A DNA stretch of 36,191 bases from Rhodospirillaceae bacterium. Lineage in GTDB: Bacteria > Pseudomonadota > Alphaproteobacteria > Rhodospirillales > UBA2165. Position 1 is the first letter of the stretch. Each line of letters opens with the position of its first letter. Position numbers and translations under genes: made by a program. Below the pieces are notes generated by a model. That model was given only the letters and a program-made list of their open reading frames with translations. It was not told where the DNA came from and ran no database searches. The DNA lies in NCBI GenBank assembly GCA_018674495.1, contig JABHAA010000033.1:1-36191 (forward strand), written 5' to 3'. This document shows positions 5,863 through 15,530 of this stretch, in pieces.

Positions 5863-8514
5863 ATGCTGGATAAAACCTTCACACCCGACGAGGTAGAGCG
5901 GCGCCACTATGCCGCCTGGGAAGCGGCGGGCGATTTTGCCTGCGACGTGGCCTCCGATGCCGAGCCTTATACCATCGTCATTCCGCCGCCCAACGTGACC
6001 GGCAGCCTGCATATGGGCCATGCACTCAACAACACTTTGCAGGATATCTTGATCCGCTACCGACGCATGCTTGGCCGCGATGCCTTGTGGCAGCCGGGCA
6101 TGGACCATGCCGGCATCGCCACGCAAATGGTGGTCGAGCGGCAATTGGAAGCCGACGGCAAGACCCGCCACGATTTGGGCCGCGCCGCGTTCATCGACAC
6201 GGTGTGGAAGTGGAAGGCCGAATCGGGTGGCACAATCGCCGCGCAATTGCGCCGCCTGGGCGCGTCGGCCGATTGGAGCAGGGAGCGCTTCACCATGGAC
6301 GAGGGCCTCTCGGACGCGGTGCGCACGGTTTTTGTGAAGCTTTATAAAGAAGGGTTGATCTACCGGGATAAGCGGCTGGTCAATTGGGACCCGAAACTGC
6401 ACACCGCCATTTCCGATCTGGAAGTCGAGCAGCGCGAGACCACCGGCAGTCTTTGGTATTTTAAATATCCATTGGAAGGCGAGGCGGGGCGCTTCATCAC
6501 TGTCGCCACCACCCGGCCCGAAACTATGCTCGGCGATACCGCCGTCGCCGTGCATCCCGAAGACGAGCGTTACAAAGACCTGATTGGCAGGAATTGCGTG
6601 CTGCCTATCTGCGGACGTCTGATCCCCATTGTTGGCGACGAATACTCTGATCCGGAAAAAGGTTCCGGCGCGGTGAAGATTACCCCGGCCCACGATTTCA
6701 ATGATTTCGAAGTTGGCCAGCGCCATGAATTAGAGCGCATCAATATCTTCGATAAAAACGCGGTTCTGAATGAAAATACGCCAGTGGCCTATCAAGGCCT
6801 GGACCGCTTCGAAGCCCGCAAAAAGATCATCGCGGAGATGGAATCCCTCGGCCTCTTGGAAAAACAAGAGGACAACGAGATGACGGTGCCCTATGGCGAC
6901 CGTTCCGGCGTGGTGATCGAGCCCTGGCTGACCGATCAATGGTTCGCCGACGCTGCCAAGCTGGCCGGCCCGGCGATTGAGGCGGTGGAAAGCGGGCGCA
7001 CCAAGTTTGTGCCCGCCCATTGGCAAAACACCTATTTCGAATGGATGCGAAACATCCAGCCTTGGTGCATCTCCCGGCAAATCTGGTGGGGCCATCAGAT
7101 CCCCGCCTGGTTTGGACCGGATGGTGAAATCTTTGTCGAAATGACCGAAGCTGAAGCGGGTGCCGCCGCCGAGACCCACTACGGCAAGGCGGTGGAGTTG
7201 AAGCGCGACGACGATGTCCTGGACACCTGGTTCTCGTCGGCGCTTTGGCCGTTTTCTACCCTCGGCTGGCCGCAGCAAACGCCAGAGCTGGACAAATATT
7301 ATCCCACCGATGTGCTGGTCACAGGCTTCGATATTATCTTCTTTTGGGTCGCCCGCATGATGATGATGGGGCTGCACTTCATGGACGAGGTGCCGTTCCA
7401 CACGGTCTATATCCACGCCCTGGTGCGCGACGAAAAGGGCCAGAAGATGTCCAAGTCCAAGGGCAACATCATTGACCCGTTGGAGCTGATCGAAAAATTC
7501 GGCACCGATGCCTTGCGCATGACCCTGGCCGCCCACGCCGCCCAGGGGCGCGATATCAAGCTGTCTGAAAACCGGGTCGAAGGCTACCGAAATTTCGCCA
7601 CCAAGCTTTGGAACGCGGCGCGCTATTGCGAAATGAACGAGTGCAAGCCGGACCCTACGTTCGATCCCGCAGCGCCGCAAAACGCGGTCAACCGATGGAT
7701 CATCGGCAAGCTTGCCGAGACCGCCACAGCCGTCGCCGCCGGCATCGAAAGCTACCGCTTCAACGAGGCGGCGGGGGCCATCTATCAGTTCACCTGGGGC
7801 ACGTTTTGCGATTGGTATATCGAATTCACCAAGCCGATGTTGCAAGGCGATGACCAAGCCGCCATGGCCGAGACCCGGGCCACCGCCGGTTGGGTCTTGG
7901 ACCAGCTTTTGCTGCTTTTGCACCCCTTTATGCCGTTCATCACCGAAGAATTGTGGGCCGAAATGGCCGATGGCCGCGAGAAATCCCTGATCAATTCGCC
8001 CTGGCCCAGCCATGCCGGGCTTGGTGATGCGGACGCCGAGGCGGAAATCGATTGGGTGGTCCGGGCGGTGTCGCAAATCCGCTCGGTGCGAGCCGAAATG
8101 AACGTGCCGCCCCGCGCCGAAATCCCGCTGTTCCTCGGCAAGCCCGATGCGCTGGCGAAGCGCGCGGCGGATGCCCACGGCGCCATGCTCAAACGCTTGG
8201 CGCGCATCTCCGAATTGGCGACCCTGGAAGGCGAGGTTCCAGAAGGCTCAGTCCAGGATGTGCTCGGCGAGACCGCCTTGATCCTACCCCTCGCCGGAGT
8301 GATCGATTTTGCCCAAGAGCGGGCGCGGCTCTCCAAGGAAGCCGGCAAGCTACAGGCCGAGATCAAGAAATTCGACGCCAAGCTGGGCAACCAAGACTTC
8401 CTCGCCAAGGCGCCCGAAGCGGTCATCGCCGAGCAGCACGAACGCCGCGAAGAGACCATGCGATTGTTGGGTAAGCTGGAAGACGCTCTGGCGCGCCTGT
8501 CCGATCAAGGTTAG
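5863..8514 (+). CDS. valS: Valine--tRNA ligase
   Basis: The 883-residue product charges tRNA-Val with valine and edits misactivated threonine. It is a class Ia synthetase. The nucleotide-binding signature is HMGH at 50-53, preceded by PPPNVTGSL, and KMSKS is at 528-532. Between them lies the CP1 editing domain (about 190-340), including [19 protein letters not shown]. The tRNA-binding anticodon domain follows KMSKS. The C-terminal coiled coil typical of ValS is recognisable (about 810-883, for example [23 protein letters not shown]). The length and the start ([12 protein letters not shown]) are normal for alphaproteobacteria, although the ribosome binding site is poor. It follows popZ by 112 bases. 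Confidence 0.97.
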   Translation: MLDKTFTPDEVERRHYAAWEAAGDFACDVASDAEPYTIVIPPPNVTGSLHMGHALNNTLQDILIRYRRMLGRDALWQPGMDHAGIATQMVVERQLEADGKTRHDLGRAAFIDTVWKWKAESGGTIAAQLRRLGASADWSRERFTMDEGLSDAVRTVFVKLYKEGLIYRDKRLVNWDPKLHTAISDLEVEQRETTGSLWYFKYPLEGEAGRFITVATTRPETMLGDTAVAVHPEDERYKDLIGRNCVLPICGRLIPIVGDEYSDPEKGSGAVKITPAHDFNDFEVGQRHELERINIFDKNAVLNENTPVAYQGLDRFEARKKIIAEMESLGLLEKQEDNEMTVPYGDRSGVVIEPWLTDQWFADAAKLAGPAIEAVESGRTKFVPAHWQNTYFEWMRNIQPWCISRQIWWGHQIPAWFGPDGEIFVEMTEAEAGAAAETHYGKAVELKRDDDVLDTWFSSALWPFSTLGWPQQTPELDKYYPTDVLVTGFDIIFFWVARMMMMGLHFMDEVPFHTVYIHALVRDEKGQKMSKSKGNIIDPLELIEKFGTDALRMTLAAHAAQGRDIKLSENRVEGYRNFATKLWNAARYCEMNECKPDPTFDPAAPQNAVNRWIIGKLAETATAVAAGIESYRFNEAAGAIYQFTWGTFCDWYIEFTKPMLQGDDQAAMAETRATAGWVLDQLLLLLHPFMPFITEELWAEMADGREKSLINSPWPSHAGLGDADAEAEIDWVVRAVSQIRSVRAEMNVPPRAEIPLFLGKPDALAKRAADAHGAMLKRLARISELATLEGEVPEGSVQDVLGETALILPLAGVIDFAQERARLSKEAGKLQAEIKKFDAKLGNQDFLAKAPEAVIAEQHERREETMRLLGKLEDALARLSDQG

Positions 8515-8857
8515 CCCGTCCGGGCCAAGCCGATTCGCCCGATCATTTCGGAGGTTCTTTGCAGGCCTTCGCCGCCGCGGGCTATTGCACCTCTATAGCC
8601 GCCAAATTCAAGACAAACGTGATATATGTGGCGCGTTTTTGCCGTTAAATTGACTCGACATGGCGCACGCTATGAATATATAGTTAGTAAAACCTAAGCA
8701 TACCCCTACATATGGGGTAATTTAATTTGCCTAAATAATGGTCATAAATATGGCGATTATAAAAATGCACAAAAAACATACAATTTAGATCGTCAGATGA
8801 TCGGTGGGGGCCTCTACCGGTTTTGGAGTGTGCTTATTGGGTGCGGGGATCATTGTG
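8515..8857 (+). promoter_or_regulatory. AT-rich intergenic region, probable porin promoter zone
   Basis: The 343-bp gap between valS and the porin gene becomes markedly AT-rich from about 8620. A TTGACT (8650-8655) resembles a -35 box, with TATGAA/TATATA-like sequence 15-21 bases further on, so no single -10 stands out. A small hairpin with TACCCC (8701-8706) and GGGGTA (8714-8719) around a seven-base loop lies in the presumed leader. No ORF or RNA gene is recognised. A long structured 5' leader under small-RNA control would be typical for a porin, but that is inference. Confidence 0.4.
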
Positions 8858-10024
8858 ATGCATAAGATATTTTCGCGGGCGAACTTATTGGCGGCAACGG
8901 CGCTTACCAGCGTGGCGTTGTTCGGCGGCCAACAGGTATTGGCGCAAGGCAAAGCGGCCAAGATCAAATTGGGCCTGTCGGGCGGTATGACCAGCCTCTT
9001 AGGTTTTGGAACGCAAAAAAGCTCGTTCGAAAAATCCAGCAACGCGGATGTCTCCGGCGTCACCCACTATGAACAATTCAATATTATTATGGATACAGAA
9101 ATTCATGTCTCCGGTAGTATCCGGCTTGATAACGGTATGACGGTTTCCGTGGTGGCCGAGTTTGAAGCCGATCAGTTCACGGCGAACGGTGCCAGCGGCC
9201 AGGGCGACAAAGGTATCGACGATAGTTACATGTCCCTCGACGGCGGGTTTGGCCAAATCAGAATTGGCTCGACTTCGCCGGGTTCGCACGATTTTGCCAA
9301 CACGGCACCAGTTATTGGCGCTCTTTCCCATGACAATGGCGACACCGACAACTGGGTCGTTGTGCCGGCCGCATCCGGCCTCGGATCGCCGGGCTCTGAT
9401 ATCAGCGACGGCAACGTCATGAAAATTGTCTATGTAACACCGAGCATGGCCGGGTTTATTCTCGGCGGCTCCTACGAGCCCGGCGCGGCAACCTCGGAAT
9501 TGGTGGCCGCGAGCGGTGGCAATTCGGGCACCGAAACCCAATCCTTCGACGTTGGTCTTGGCTATGCGGCCAAGCTGGGCAAGGCCAATATCAGCGCAGA
9601 TATCCAATATCAGCGGGTGGTGGGCCCTGCCGCGTCGTCGATCAGAGCGCTCCGCGGGGGCATGAATATCAGCGCCGGGGCGTTCACCATCGGCGGCGGC
9701 TACCGGCAGGTCCGGGATACGGATTCCGGTGTATCGGGCACCGCAAACTCGAGCGATCAGGACACCTGGGACATCGGTGTCACCTATTCCGGTTCAGGCT
9801 GGGCTATCGGTCTGACCGCATTGGGCTCGGAAATGCCCTTGACCAGCGCCGCTCCCGGCGATGACGAGGTGACCAAGCTCCTGTTTGGTGTCAGCTATGG
9901 CATGGGGCCGGGGATCGATCTTTTGGGAACCATCGCCTATGTGGATTGGCAGGACGAGGCGACCAACGCATCCAACAACAATGTTGGTTACGCGGTTGTT
10001 GGCGGCGTTTCCGTCAGTTTCTAA
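8858..10024 (+). CDS. Gram-negative porin (16-strand trimeric type)
   Basis: The 388-residue product has a signal peptide (MHKIFSRANLLAATALTSVALF..., cleavage after VLAQ at about 30). The mature chain is rich in alternating beta-strand sequence and Gly/Asp/Asn turns. Typical motifs include KIKLGLSGGMTSLLGFG, DDSYMSLDGGFGQIRIGS (the porin constriction region) and a final strand ending VVGGVSVSF, whose terminal Phe is the signal for outer-membrane assembly. It is the kind of general-diffusion porin seen in Rhodospirillales. The ATG at 8858 is preferred over one at 8804 because the signal peptide begins there and GGGGAT lies 8 bases upstream. It ends 30 bases from the convergent end of aapP. Confidence 0.88.
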   Translation: MHKIFSRANLLAATALTSVALFGGQQVLAQGKAAKIKLGLSGGMTSLLGFGTQKSSFEKSSNADVSGVTHYEQFNIIMDTEIHVSGSIRLDNGMTVSVVAEFEADQFTANGASGQGDKGIDDSYMSLDGGFGQIRIGSTSPGSHDFANTAPVIGALSHDNGDTDNWVVVPAASGLGSPGSDISDGNVMKIVYVTPSMAGFILGGSYEPGAATSELVAASGGNSGTETQSFDVGLGYAAKLGKANISADIQYQRVVGPAASSIRALRGGMNISAGAFTIGGGYRQVRDTDSGVSGTANSSDQDTWDIGVTYSGSGWAIGLTALGSEMPLTSAAPGDDEVTKLLFGVSYGMGPGIDLLGTIAYVDWQDEATNASNNNVGYAVVGGVSVSF

Positions 10025-10054
10025 CCGCTTTGGTTTAAGGCAAAGATAGGTTTC

Positions 10055-10783
10055 TCAGTGGGTTAATATCTGGCTGAGGAACAGTTTGGTGCGTTCGTGT
10101 TCCGGGGCGTTGAAGAACGGTTCGGGATCGTTACGCTCGATAATTTCGCCTTCATCCATGAACACAACGCAGTCGGCGACGGTTTTGGCGAAGCCCATTT
10201 CGTGGGTAACCACCAGCATGGTCATGCCGGTTTCCGCCAACTCGATCATCACATCCAGAACTTCCTTGATCATTTCCGGATCGAGCGCCGAAGTAGGCTC
10301 GTCGAACAGCATGATCTTGGGCGTCATGCACAGCGCCCGGGCGATGGCGACGCGCTGCTGCTGGCCACCCGAAAGCTGGCCCGGAAACTTTGCTGCCTGT
10401 TCCGGTATCTTGACCCGCTCCAGATACTGCATGGCGATCTCTTCGGCATCGCGTTTGGCCATCTTGCGCACCCAGATCGGCGCCAGGGTGCAATTTTCGA
10501 GGACGCTCAGATGGGGAAACAGATTGAAATGCTGGAAGACCATGCCGACTTCACTGCGGATCAATTCGATATGCTTCAAATCGCCGGTCAGTTCGGTGCC
10601 ATCGACGATGATGTCGCCCTGCTGATGCTGTTCCAGCCGGTTGATGCAACGGATCAGCGTCGATTTGCCCGACCCGGAAGGACCACAGATGACAATCCGT
10701 TCGCCTTCATAGACCTGCAGGTTGATATCTTTCAGCACATGGAAGGCGCCGAACCATTTGTGCATTGCTTCGATGCTGATCAT
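10055..10783 (-). CDS. aapP: General L-amino acid ABC transporter, ATP-binding protein
   Basis: With the ATG at 10783 the product is 242 residues. It is the polar-amino-acid ATPase type (AapP/GlnQ). It shows Walker A GPSGSGKS (34-41), Q-loop [11 protein letters not shown], signature LSGGQQQR, Walker [16 protein letters not shown] and switch VVTHEMGF. It is the last gene of aapJQMP, so it should energise the AapQM permease. This ATG has no ribosome binding site. A strong GAGGAG (10852-10857) stands 8 bases before an in-frame ATC (10843), which would begin a 20-residue extension MSDQTQPAN.... There is no ATG, GTG or TTG in frame between the aapM stop and 10783. Homologues often carry a similar N-terminal extension, so the true start may be the ATC. 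Confidence 0.93.
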   Translation of the reverse strand: MISIEAMHKWFGAFHVLKDINLQVYEGERIVICGPSGSGKSTLIRCINRLEQHQQGDIIVDGTELTGDLKHIELIRSEVGMVFQHFNLFPHLSVLENCTLAPIWVRKMAKRDAEEIAMQYLERVKIPEQAAKFPGQLSGGQQQRVAIARALCMTPKIMLFDEPTSALDPEMIKEVLDVMIELAETGMTMLVVTHEMGFAKTVADCVVFMDEGEIIERNDPEPFFNAPEHERTKLFLSQILTH

Positions 10784-10840
10784 CAGCCGCGACGGATCGA
10801 TCGAGGAGCGGAGCGCATTGGCTGGTTGTGTCTGGTCGCT

Positions 10841-10857
10841 GATGGTCCGAACTCCTC
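10841..10857 (-). promoter_or_regulatory. Ribosome binding site and putative non-canonical ATC start of aapP
   Basis: GAGGAG (10852-10857 on the minus strand) is followed 8 bases later by ATC, in frame with aapP for 20 codons before the first ATG. The site lies only a few bases after the aapM stop, where a downstream operon gene would normally start. A single-base change from ATG or a sequence error are alternatives. Confidence 0.45.
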
Positions 10858-10861
10858 TTCG

Positions 10862-11980
10862 TTAATGACCCGTATGCAAACGCTTTTCAAGATACAGTGA
10901 ATAGCGCGACATGGCGAAGCAACTGAAAAAGAAAAACAGTGCCACAAACAAATAGGTTTCAGTGGACAGGCCATTCCATTTGGCGTCGGCGAGCACCGCG
11001 CGCCCGATGCCGAGCGGATCCAAAAGCCCGATGATGACCACCAGCGTGGTGTCTTTATAAAGCGCGATGAAGGTGTTGACGATGCCGGGAATGGATATCT
11101 TCAAGGCCTGGGGCAGGGTGATCAGCCGGGTCGTTTTCCAATAGGTGAACCCCATGGCGTCGGCGGCTTCGTATTGGCCGCGCGGGATCGCCTGCAGCCC
11201 GCCGCGCACCACCTCGGCGATATAGGCCGACGCGAATATGGTCACCATGATCAAGACCCGAACCAACAGATTAAAGCTGGTGCCCGGCGGCATGAAATAG
11301 TTGAGCATGGTCGAGGCGACGAACAACAGGGTGATCAACGGCACACCGCGTAGGAACTCGATCAGGCTGACGCAAATGATGCGGATCGAAAACAGCCGCG
11401 ATTGCCGGCCCAGCGCCAACAGGATGCCGATCGGCAGCGACGCCGCGATGCCGGTGATGCCGATGATTAACGTCAGCATGAAACCGCCGTAGGATTGGGT
11501 GTCGACGATGACCAAGCCAAATCCGCCATAGATGAGCCAGCCGGCGATAAACGGATAGGCAACGGCGAACCAGATCATTTGCCGGCGAAAGGGCGTCTTG
11601 TCGAACAACAGGGGCGCCAGGGCGGCGAACATCAGCACGAAGGCCAAGATCGGCCGCCAGCGTTCGTCGGCCGGATAGAAGCCGAAGGTGAATTGATTGA
11701 TGCGGATTTTGATCACTGCCCAACAGGCGCCGCTACCGGCTTGCCGGCAATCAGCTTTGGAGCCGGCATCGATGACGGCATCGAGCACGAACCAGCCCGC
11801 GATACTTGTGATCAGCTCATACAAGAGTATGGCCGCGAGGATTGTCACCGCCGTATTGAAGGGCGAGGAGAAGAGATTGCCGCGCATCCAGCCGGCGGCG
11901 CCGGCCGAGCCCTTCGGCGGAGGCAGGTCGGGATGCTGGCCGGGCGCATAGGCGCCCGAATTTGTGCCTGCTTCGGTCAT
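10862..11980 (-). CDS. aapM: General L-amino acid ABC transporter, permease AapM
   Basis: The 372-residue inner-membrane subunit has a hydrophilic N-terminus, a helix near 40-60 and an extra segment before the core permease domain. The core begins near 175 (GGFMLTLIIGITGIAASLPIGILLALGRQS). The EAA loop that contacts the ATPase is seen as YEAADAMGFTYWKTTRLITLPQALKISIPGI. The extended length compared with simple GlnP-type permeases is typical of the AapQ/AapM pair. Its ATG overlaps the aapQ stop by four bases (ATGA), which suggests translational coupling. It is followed by aapP. Confidence 0.94.
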   Translation of the reverse strand: MTEAGTNSGAYAPGQHPDLPPPKGSAGAAGWMRGNLFSSPFNTAVTILAAILLYELITSIAGWFVLDAVIDAGSKADCRQAGSGACWAVIKIRINQFTFGFYPADERWRPILAFVLMFAALAPLLFDKTPFRRQMIWFAVAYPFIAGWLIYGGFGLVIVDTQSYGGFMLTLIIGITGIAASLPIGILLALGRQSRLFSIRIICVSLIEFLRGVPLITLLFVASTMLNYFMPPGTSFNLLVRVLIMVTIFASAYIAEVVRGGLQAIPRGQYEAADAMGFTYWKTTRLITLPQALKISIPGIVNTFIALYKDTTLVVIIGLLDPLGIGRAVLADAKWNGLSTETYLFVALFFFFSCFAMSRYSLYLEKRLHTGH

Positions 11981-13170
11981 CGTTCCACCAGCCGGACGCG
12001 GTTATTGTACCAATTCATAAAGCTCGAAATGAGTAGCGAAATCAAAAGGTAGACCAGCATCACCAGCATCATTGATTCTATTTCGCGGCCGGTCTGCATG
12101 AGAGTGATGCCGCCCAGTGTCGCCACCAAATCCATATAGCCAATGGCAATGGCCAGCGATGAGTTTTTGGTCAGGTTCAGATATTGCGAGGTCAGGGGCG
12201 GAATGATGACGCGCAGCGCTTGCGGCAGGACAACCAGGCTCAAAACCTTGCCCGGGCGAAGGCCGAGGGATTGCGCTGCTTCGGTCTGGCCTTTGTTGAC
12301 CGCCAGAATGCCGCCGCGCACATTCTCGGCGATGAACGCCGAGGTATAGATCGATAGCGCCCAGGTGAGGGCCACAAATTCCGGCAACAAATTGATGCCG
12401 CCCTGGAAATTGAAGCCGCGCAAGGCCGGCAACTCAAAGCCGATGGGCGAGCCTGCCGCCAGAAAGGCCAGCAATGTGACACCAATGACGATGGCCAGAC
12501 CGATTAGAACCGAATGCACCTGATGACCGGTTTCCATTTGAATCCGGTGGGCGCGCCTATGGTAAAGGATGGCCCCGATCAACGCTGCGGCAAAGGCGAT
12601 TGCGACCCAGCCGAAGCCGTCTTCGAAGAGGGGACACGGTACATAGAGCCCGCGGTTGGATAGGAACGTGGCATCGCCGACATTGAGGGCGCGCCTTGGA
12701 TGGGGCAGGGTGTTGATAATGATGCCGTGCCACAAAAGGATGTGCAGCAGCACCGGCACGTTGCGGATCGTTTCGATATAGACATAAGCCAGCCGCGCCA
12801 CCAGCCAATTGTTCGATAGCCGGAGCGTGCCGACGGTGAATCCTAAGATGGTGGCCAGGACAATACCGACAACGGCCACCAGGAAGGTGTTGATCAGCCC
12901 GACCAAGGCGGCGCGCAGATGGCTGTATTGGCTGTTGTAATCAATCAGAACCTGATTGATGTCGTAATTGGCCGGAAGCTGCCACAGGAATTTAAACCCG
13001 AATGTCTTGTCGAGGGCGGCAAAGTTGGCGGTCACGTTGCCGATCAGCCAGGCAATGGTGGCGAAAAATATCAGCACCACCATGATCTGGATGACGACAC
13101 CGCGCGATTTTTCCTCCCGCCAGATGCGCGACCAGGAATAAGCGGGCTGCAATGTGGCTGGGCCAGTCAA
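11977..13170 (-). CDS. aapQ: General L-amino acid ABC transporter, permease AapQ
   Basis: The 397-residue inner-membrane partner of AapM has an N-terminal helix (VIQIMVVLIFFATIAWLIG, about 26-44). A family-typical domain follows with FGFKFLWQLPANYDINQVLIDY. The core permease segment is ALVGLINTFLVAVVGIVLATILGFTVGTLRLS, and a large insert occupies the middle. The EAA loop reads TEAAQSLGLRPGKVLSLVVLPQALRVIIPPL. The start is a TTG at 13170: a stop codon lies immediately upstream in frame, AAAGG is placed 7 bases before it, and the next ATG would remove the cytoplasmic N-terminus and cut into the first helix. It overlaps aapM by four bases. Confidence 0.93.
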   Translation of the reverse strand: MTGPATLQPAYSWSRIWREEKSRGVVIQIMVVLIFFATIAWLIGNVTANFAALDKTFGFKFLWQLPANYDINQVLIDYNSQYSHLRAALVGLINTFLVAVVGIVLATILGFTVGTLRLSNNWLVARLAYVYIETIRNVPVLLHILLWHGIIINTLPHPRRALNVGDATFLSNRGLYVPCPLFEDGFGWVAIAFAAALIGAILYHRRAHRIQMETGHQVHSVLIGLAIVIGVTLLAFLAAGSPIGFELPALRGFNFQGGINLLPEFVALTWALSIYTSAFIAENVRGGILAVNKGQTEAAQSLGLRPGKVLSLVVLPQALRVIIPPLTSQYLNLTKNSSLAIAIGYMDLVATLGGITLMQTGREIESMMLVMLVYLLISLLISSFMNWYNNRVRLVER

Positions 13171-13212
13171 CTATTGGCCTTTGTCATCTAACTTAAGGAA
13201 CGCTTGAATGCC

Positions 13213-14235
13213 CTACCGGAATGGCGGCGCATAAAGGAGCCCGCCGTTTTTCCATTGCGCGTTGTTGCCGCGCTGCAGGCCGAGCGCCGTTTTCGGCCCC
13301 AGATTGGCTTCAAAAACCTCGCCGTAATTGCCGACCTGGCTGATCACGTTGAGCGCCCAATCGGCGCTTAGGCCCAAGGCTTCGCGCCCCTGCAGTTTTT
13401 CCTTGCCGAGCAGGCGATTGATTTCCGGGTTCTTGGTGCCCTTGGCCATCGCCTTGGCGTTCTTCGATGTAATACCCATCTCTTCGGCGGCGACCATCGC
13501 GTTCAAAGTCCAACGGGCGATATCGGCCCATTGGTCGTCGCCGTGGCGGACCAGCGGCCCGAGCGGTTCCTTGGAAACGATTTCCGGCAAGACCACGTGA
13601 TCGCCCGGCTTATCGAGGGCGGCGCGCGTGGCGGCAAGGCCCGAAGCGTCGGTGGTGTAGACGTCGCAACGCTCGGCCAGATAGTTGGTGCGGGCCTCGG
13701 CGTTGGTTTCGATGGGTACCGGCTGATATTTCATGCCGTTGGTGCGGAAAAAATCAGAAAGGTTCAATTCGGTGGTGGTGCCGGTCTGGATACAGATCGA
13801 CGCGCCGTCCAGTTTCTTCGCCGAATTGACGCCGAGCTTCTTCGGGATCATGAAGCCCTGGCCGTCGTAATAATTGACGCCGACAAAGGTAAGTTGCAGA
13901 TCCACATCTCGGCTGAATGTCCAGGTGGTGTTGCGCGACAACAAATCGATCTCGCGCGAACGCAAGGCCGTAAAGCGGGTCTTGCCGGTCAGATGGGTGA
14001 ATTTCAGTTTCGAAGCATCGCCGAAGACGGCGGCGGCGACGGCGCGGCAATAATCGATATCGAAGCCGCGCCAGACACCCTTGTCATCGGGGGCGGCGAA
14101 GCCCGGCAGGCCGGTATTAACGCCGCATTGCAGATGGCCGCGCTTGCGCACGTCGTCCAGCGTTCCTGCCGATGCCGATACGGCCATGGTCATTGCAACG
14201 ACCGCGCCGAGAATGGATAAAATCGTGGCTTTCAT
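13213..14235 (-). CDS. aapJ: General L-amino acid ABC transporter, substrate-binding protein
   Basis: The 340-residue periplasmic binding protein captures L-amino acids for AapQMP. A signal peptide is visible (MKATILSILGAVVAMTMAVSASAG, cleavage about 23). The family signature GTLDDVRKRGHLQCGVNTGLPGF follows, then GFDIDYCRAVAAAVFGD and TTWTFSRDVDLQLTFVGVNYYDGQGFM. The length is normal for AapJ (about 340) and longer than for the HisJ type. A strong ribosome binding site (GGAGGGAG) lies a few bases before the ATG. It is the first gene of aapJQMP and is separated from the amidohydrolase gene by about 130 bases. Higher expression of the binding protein than of the membrane parts would be expected. 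Confidence 0.95.
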   Translation of the reverse strand: MKATILSILGAVVAMTMAVSASAGTLDDVRKRGHLQCGVNTGLPGFAAPDDKGVWRGFDIDYCRAVAAAVFGDASKLKFTHLTGKTRFTALRSREIDLLSRNTTWTFSRDVDLQLTFVGVNYYDGQGFMIPKKLGVNSAKKLDGASICIQTGTTTELNLSDFFRTNGMKYQPVPIETNAEARTNYLAERCDVYTTDASGLAATRAALDKPGDHVVLPEIVSKEPLGPLVRHGDDQWADIARWTLNAMVAAEEMGITSKNAKAMAKGTKNPEINRLLGKEKLQGREALGLSADWALNVISQVGNYGEVFEANLGPKTALGLQRGNNAQWKNGGLLYAPPFR

Positions 14236-14368
14236 GATATCTCCCTCCGCCTTTGTTGGGCTTGAACAATCCGCCGACGATCCTCGGCGCTACAGGAGAA
14301 TCCGTACCATGTTTCGGCAATCCACCTCAAGGCGGAAGGCTGGGCGCCAGAAAGCGGTGGGAATTCGC

Positions 14369-15424
14369 CTAGAGCGCAATCTTAAACAGCTTTGCGGCAT
14401 TTTTGTGGAGGATATCCGCCTTCGCCGCCTTGGAGAGACCGGCCGCCTTGGTAACGAAGGCCACCGCGTCCCATGTTTTCATAAAATGGGGATAGTCGGT
14501 GCCCATCATAATCTTGTCATGCCCGACCTTTTTGACCAGAAATTCGAGCATGTCGGGATTATAAAATACTGTGTCGTAGTAAAACTGTGACATATAATCC
14601 GACGGTTTTTTGCGCGCCTTGCCACGTGACGCGGGACGGTCCAGGTAGGTGATATCGGCACGCCCCGCATAGAACGGCAAATAGCCGCCTCCGTGACAGA
14701 TCAGGATTTTTATTTTCGGAAAGGCGTCCATCACCCCTTCATAGATGAAGGACGACATTGCCAGGGCTTCTTCCAGCGGCTGCGCGACGCTGTTCCACAT
14801 ATTGAATTTCAACAGACGCTCGGGATGGGTGAAGCCGTCCGGATGGATGATCACCGGCACGTCCAGCTTTTCCAGCTCCGCCCAGAATTTCCAATGCTTG
14901 CGCTCCCCAAGCTCGATCCCCTCGATGATCGATCCGATAATGACGCCGCGCAATTTCAGATCAAGGACACAGCGGCGCAGCTCCTTGACCGCGCGGGCCA
15001 CATCCTGCATCGGCACGGTGCCGACGCCGATAAACCGGTCCGGGTATTTGGCGACCATTTCGGCGACCGTGTCGTTATTGCGCGCCGCCATTTCAAGGCC
15101 GGTTTTGCCGTCAGCCCAATAACAGCCTGCACTTGGACTGGACGTGATGACCTGCATGTCGATGCCCATCTGATCCAGCTCTTTTAGCCTTAAATCCACA
15201 TTGCGGTGGCGTTCACCGACATATTTGATGTGCTTAAGCTGGGCGTCGGCAAATTTTTTCGATATGCCGCCTGAGGTGACAAAGCCGCCGCCGGTGCGGC
15301 CCGATTTCTCACGGATAAACTTGGCCACTACCGGATCGTTGAAATGGGCGTGGGCGTCGATGACCAGGGGCCGTTTGGCGCGCCCGTGGGCCGGTGCTTT
15401 TCGTTTTTCTGTTGATTTTGCCAT
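14369..15424 (-). CDS. Amidohydrolase-2 family protein (ACMSD/COG2159-like), cluster member 1
   Basis: The 351-residue TIM-barrel metal hydrolase or decarboxylase belongs to the family containing aminocarboxymuconate-semialdehyde decarboxylase and gamma-resorcylate decarboxylase. The first metal motif is DAHAHFND (near residue 25), here with H-x-H. Later come IIHPDGF (metal His), ILICHGGGYLPF (His) and MGTDYPHFM (metal Asp). These spacings are normal. The ATG at 15424 is preferred because AGGGGG lies 8 bases upstream; a longer frame reaches 15559 but would cross the divergent promoter region. It is transcribed away from a second family member at 15531. The substrate cannot be inferred; a carboxylated aromatic or semialdehyde is family-consistent. 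Confidence 0.88.
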   Translation of the reverse strand: MAKSTEKRKAPAHGRAKRPLVIDAHAHFNDPVVAKFIREKSGRTGGGFVTSGGISKKFADAQLKHIKYVGERHRNVDLRLKELDQMGIDMQVITSSPSAGCYWADGKTGLEMAARNNDTVAEMVAKYPDRFIGVGTVPMQDVARAVKELRRCVLDLKLRGVIIGSIIEGIELGERKHWKFWAELEKLDVPVIIHPDGFTHPERLLKFNMWNSVAQPLEEALAMSSFIYEGVMDAFPKIKILICHGGGYLPFYAGRADITYLDRPASRGKARKKPSDYMSQFYYDTVFYNPDMLEFLVKKVGHDKIMMGTDYPHFMKTWDAVAFVTKAAGLSKAAKADILHKNAAKLFKIAL

Positions 15425-15530
15425 GACCATTTCCCCCTGAATTTGTTGATAATGAGCGTGCACCCAATTTTCGCCGGTGTATAGTAGGAGGCGTAAATCA
15501 ATCGTTTTTTGGGGTAAGGAAACCGGAAAT

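Noticed and set aside
6730..8178. A 482-codon minus-strand open frame inside valS
   Set aside because: It lies entirely opposite a well-recognised synthetase gene and shows no recognisable family. Long antisense frames are expected at this GC content.
10021..10054. Bidirectional terminator between the porin and aapP
   Set aside because: Only a 4-bp stem (AACC/GGTT) is present, which is too weak to call.
14272..14289. Hairpin CGCCGA...TCGGCG between the amidohydrolase and aapJ
   Set aside because: The stem is only 6 bp and there is no T-run on the minus strand, so a terminator cannot be supported.
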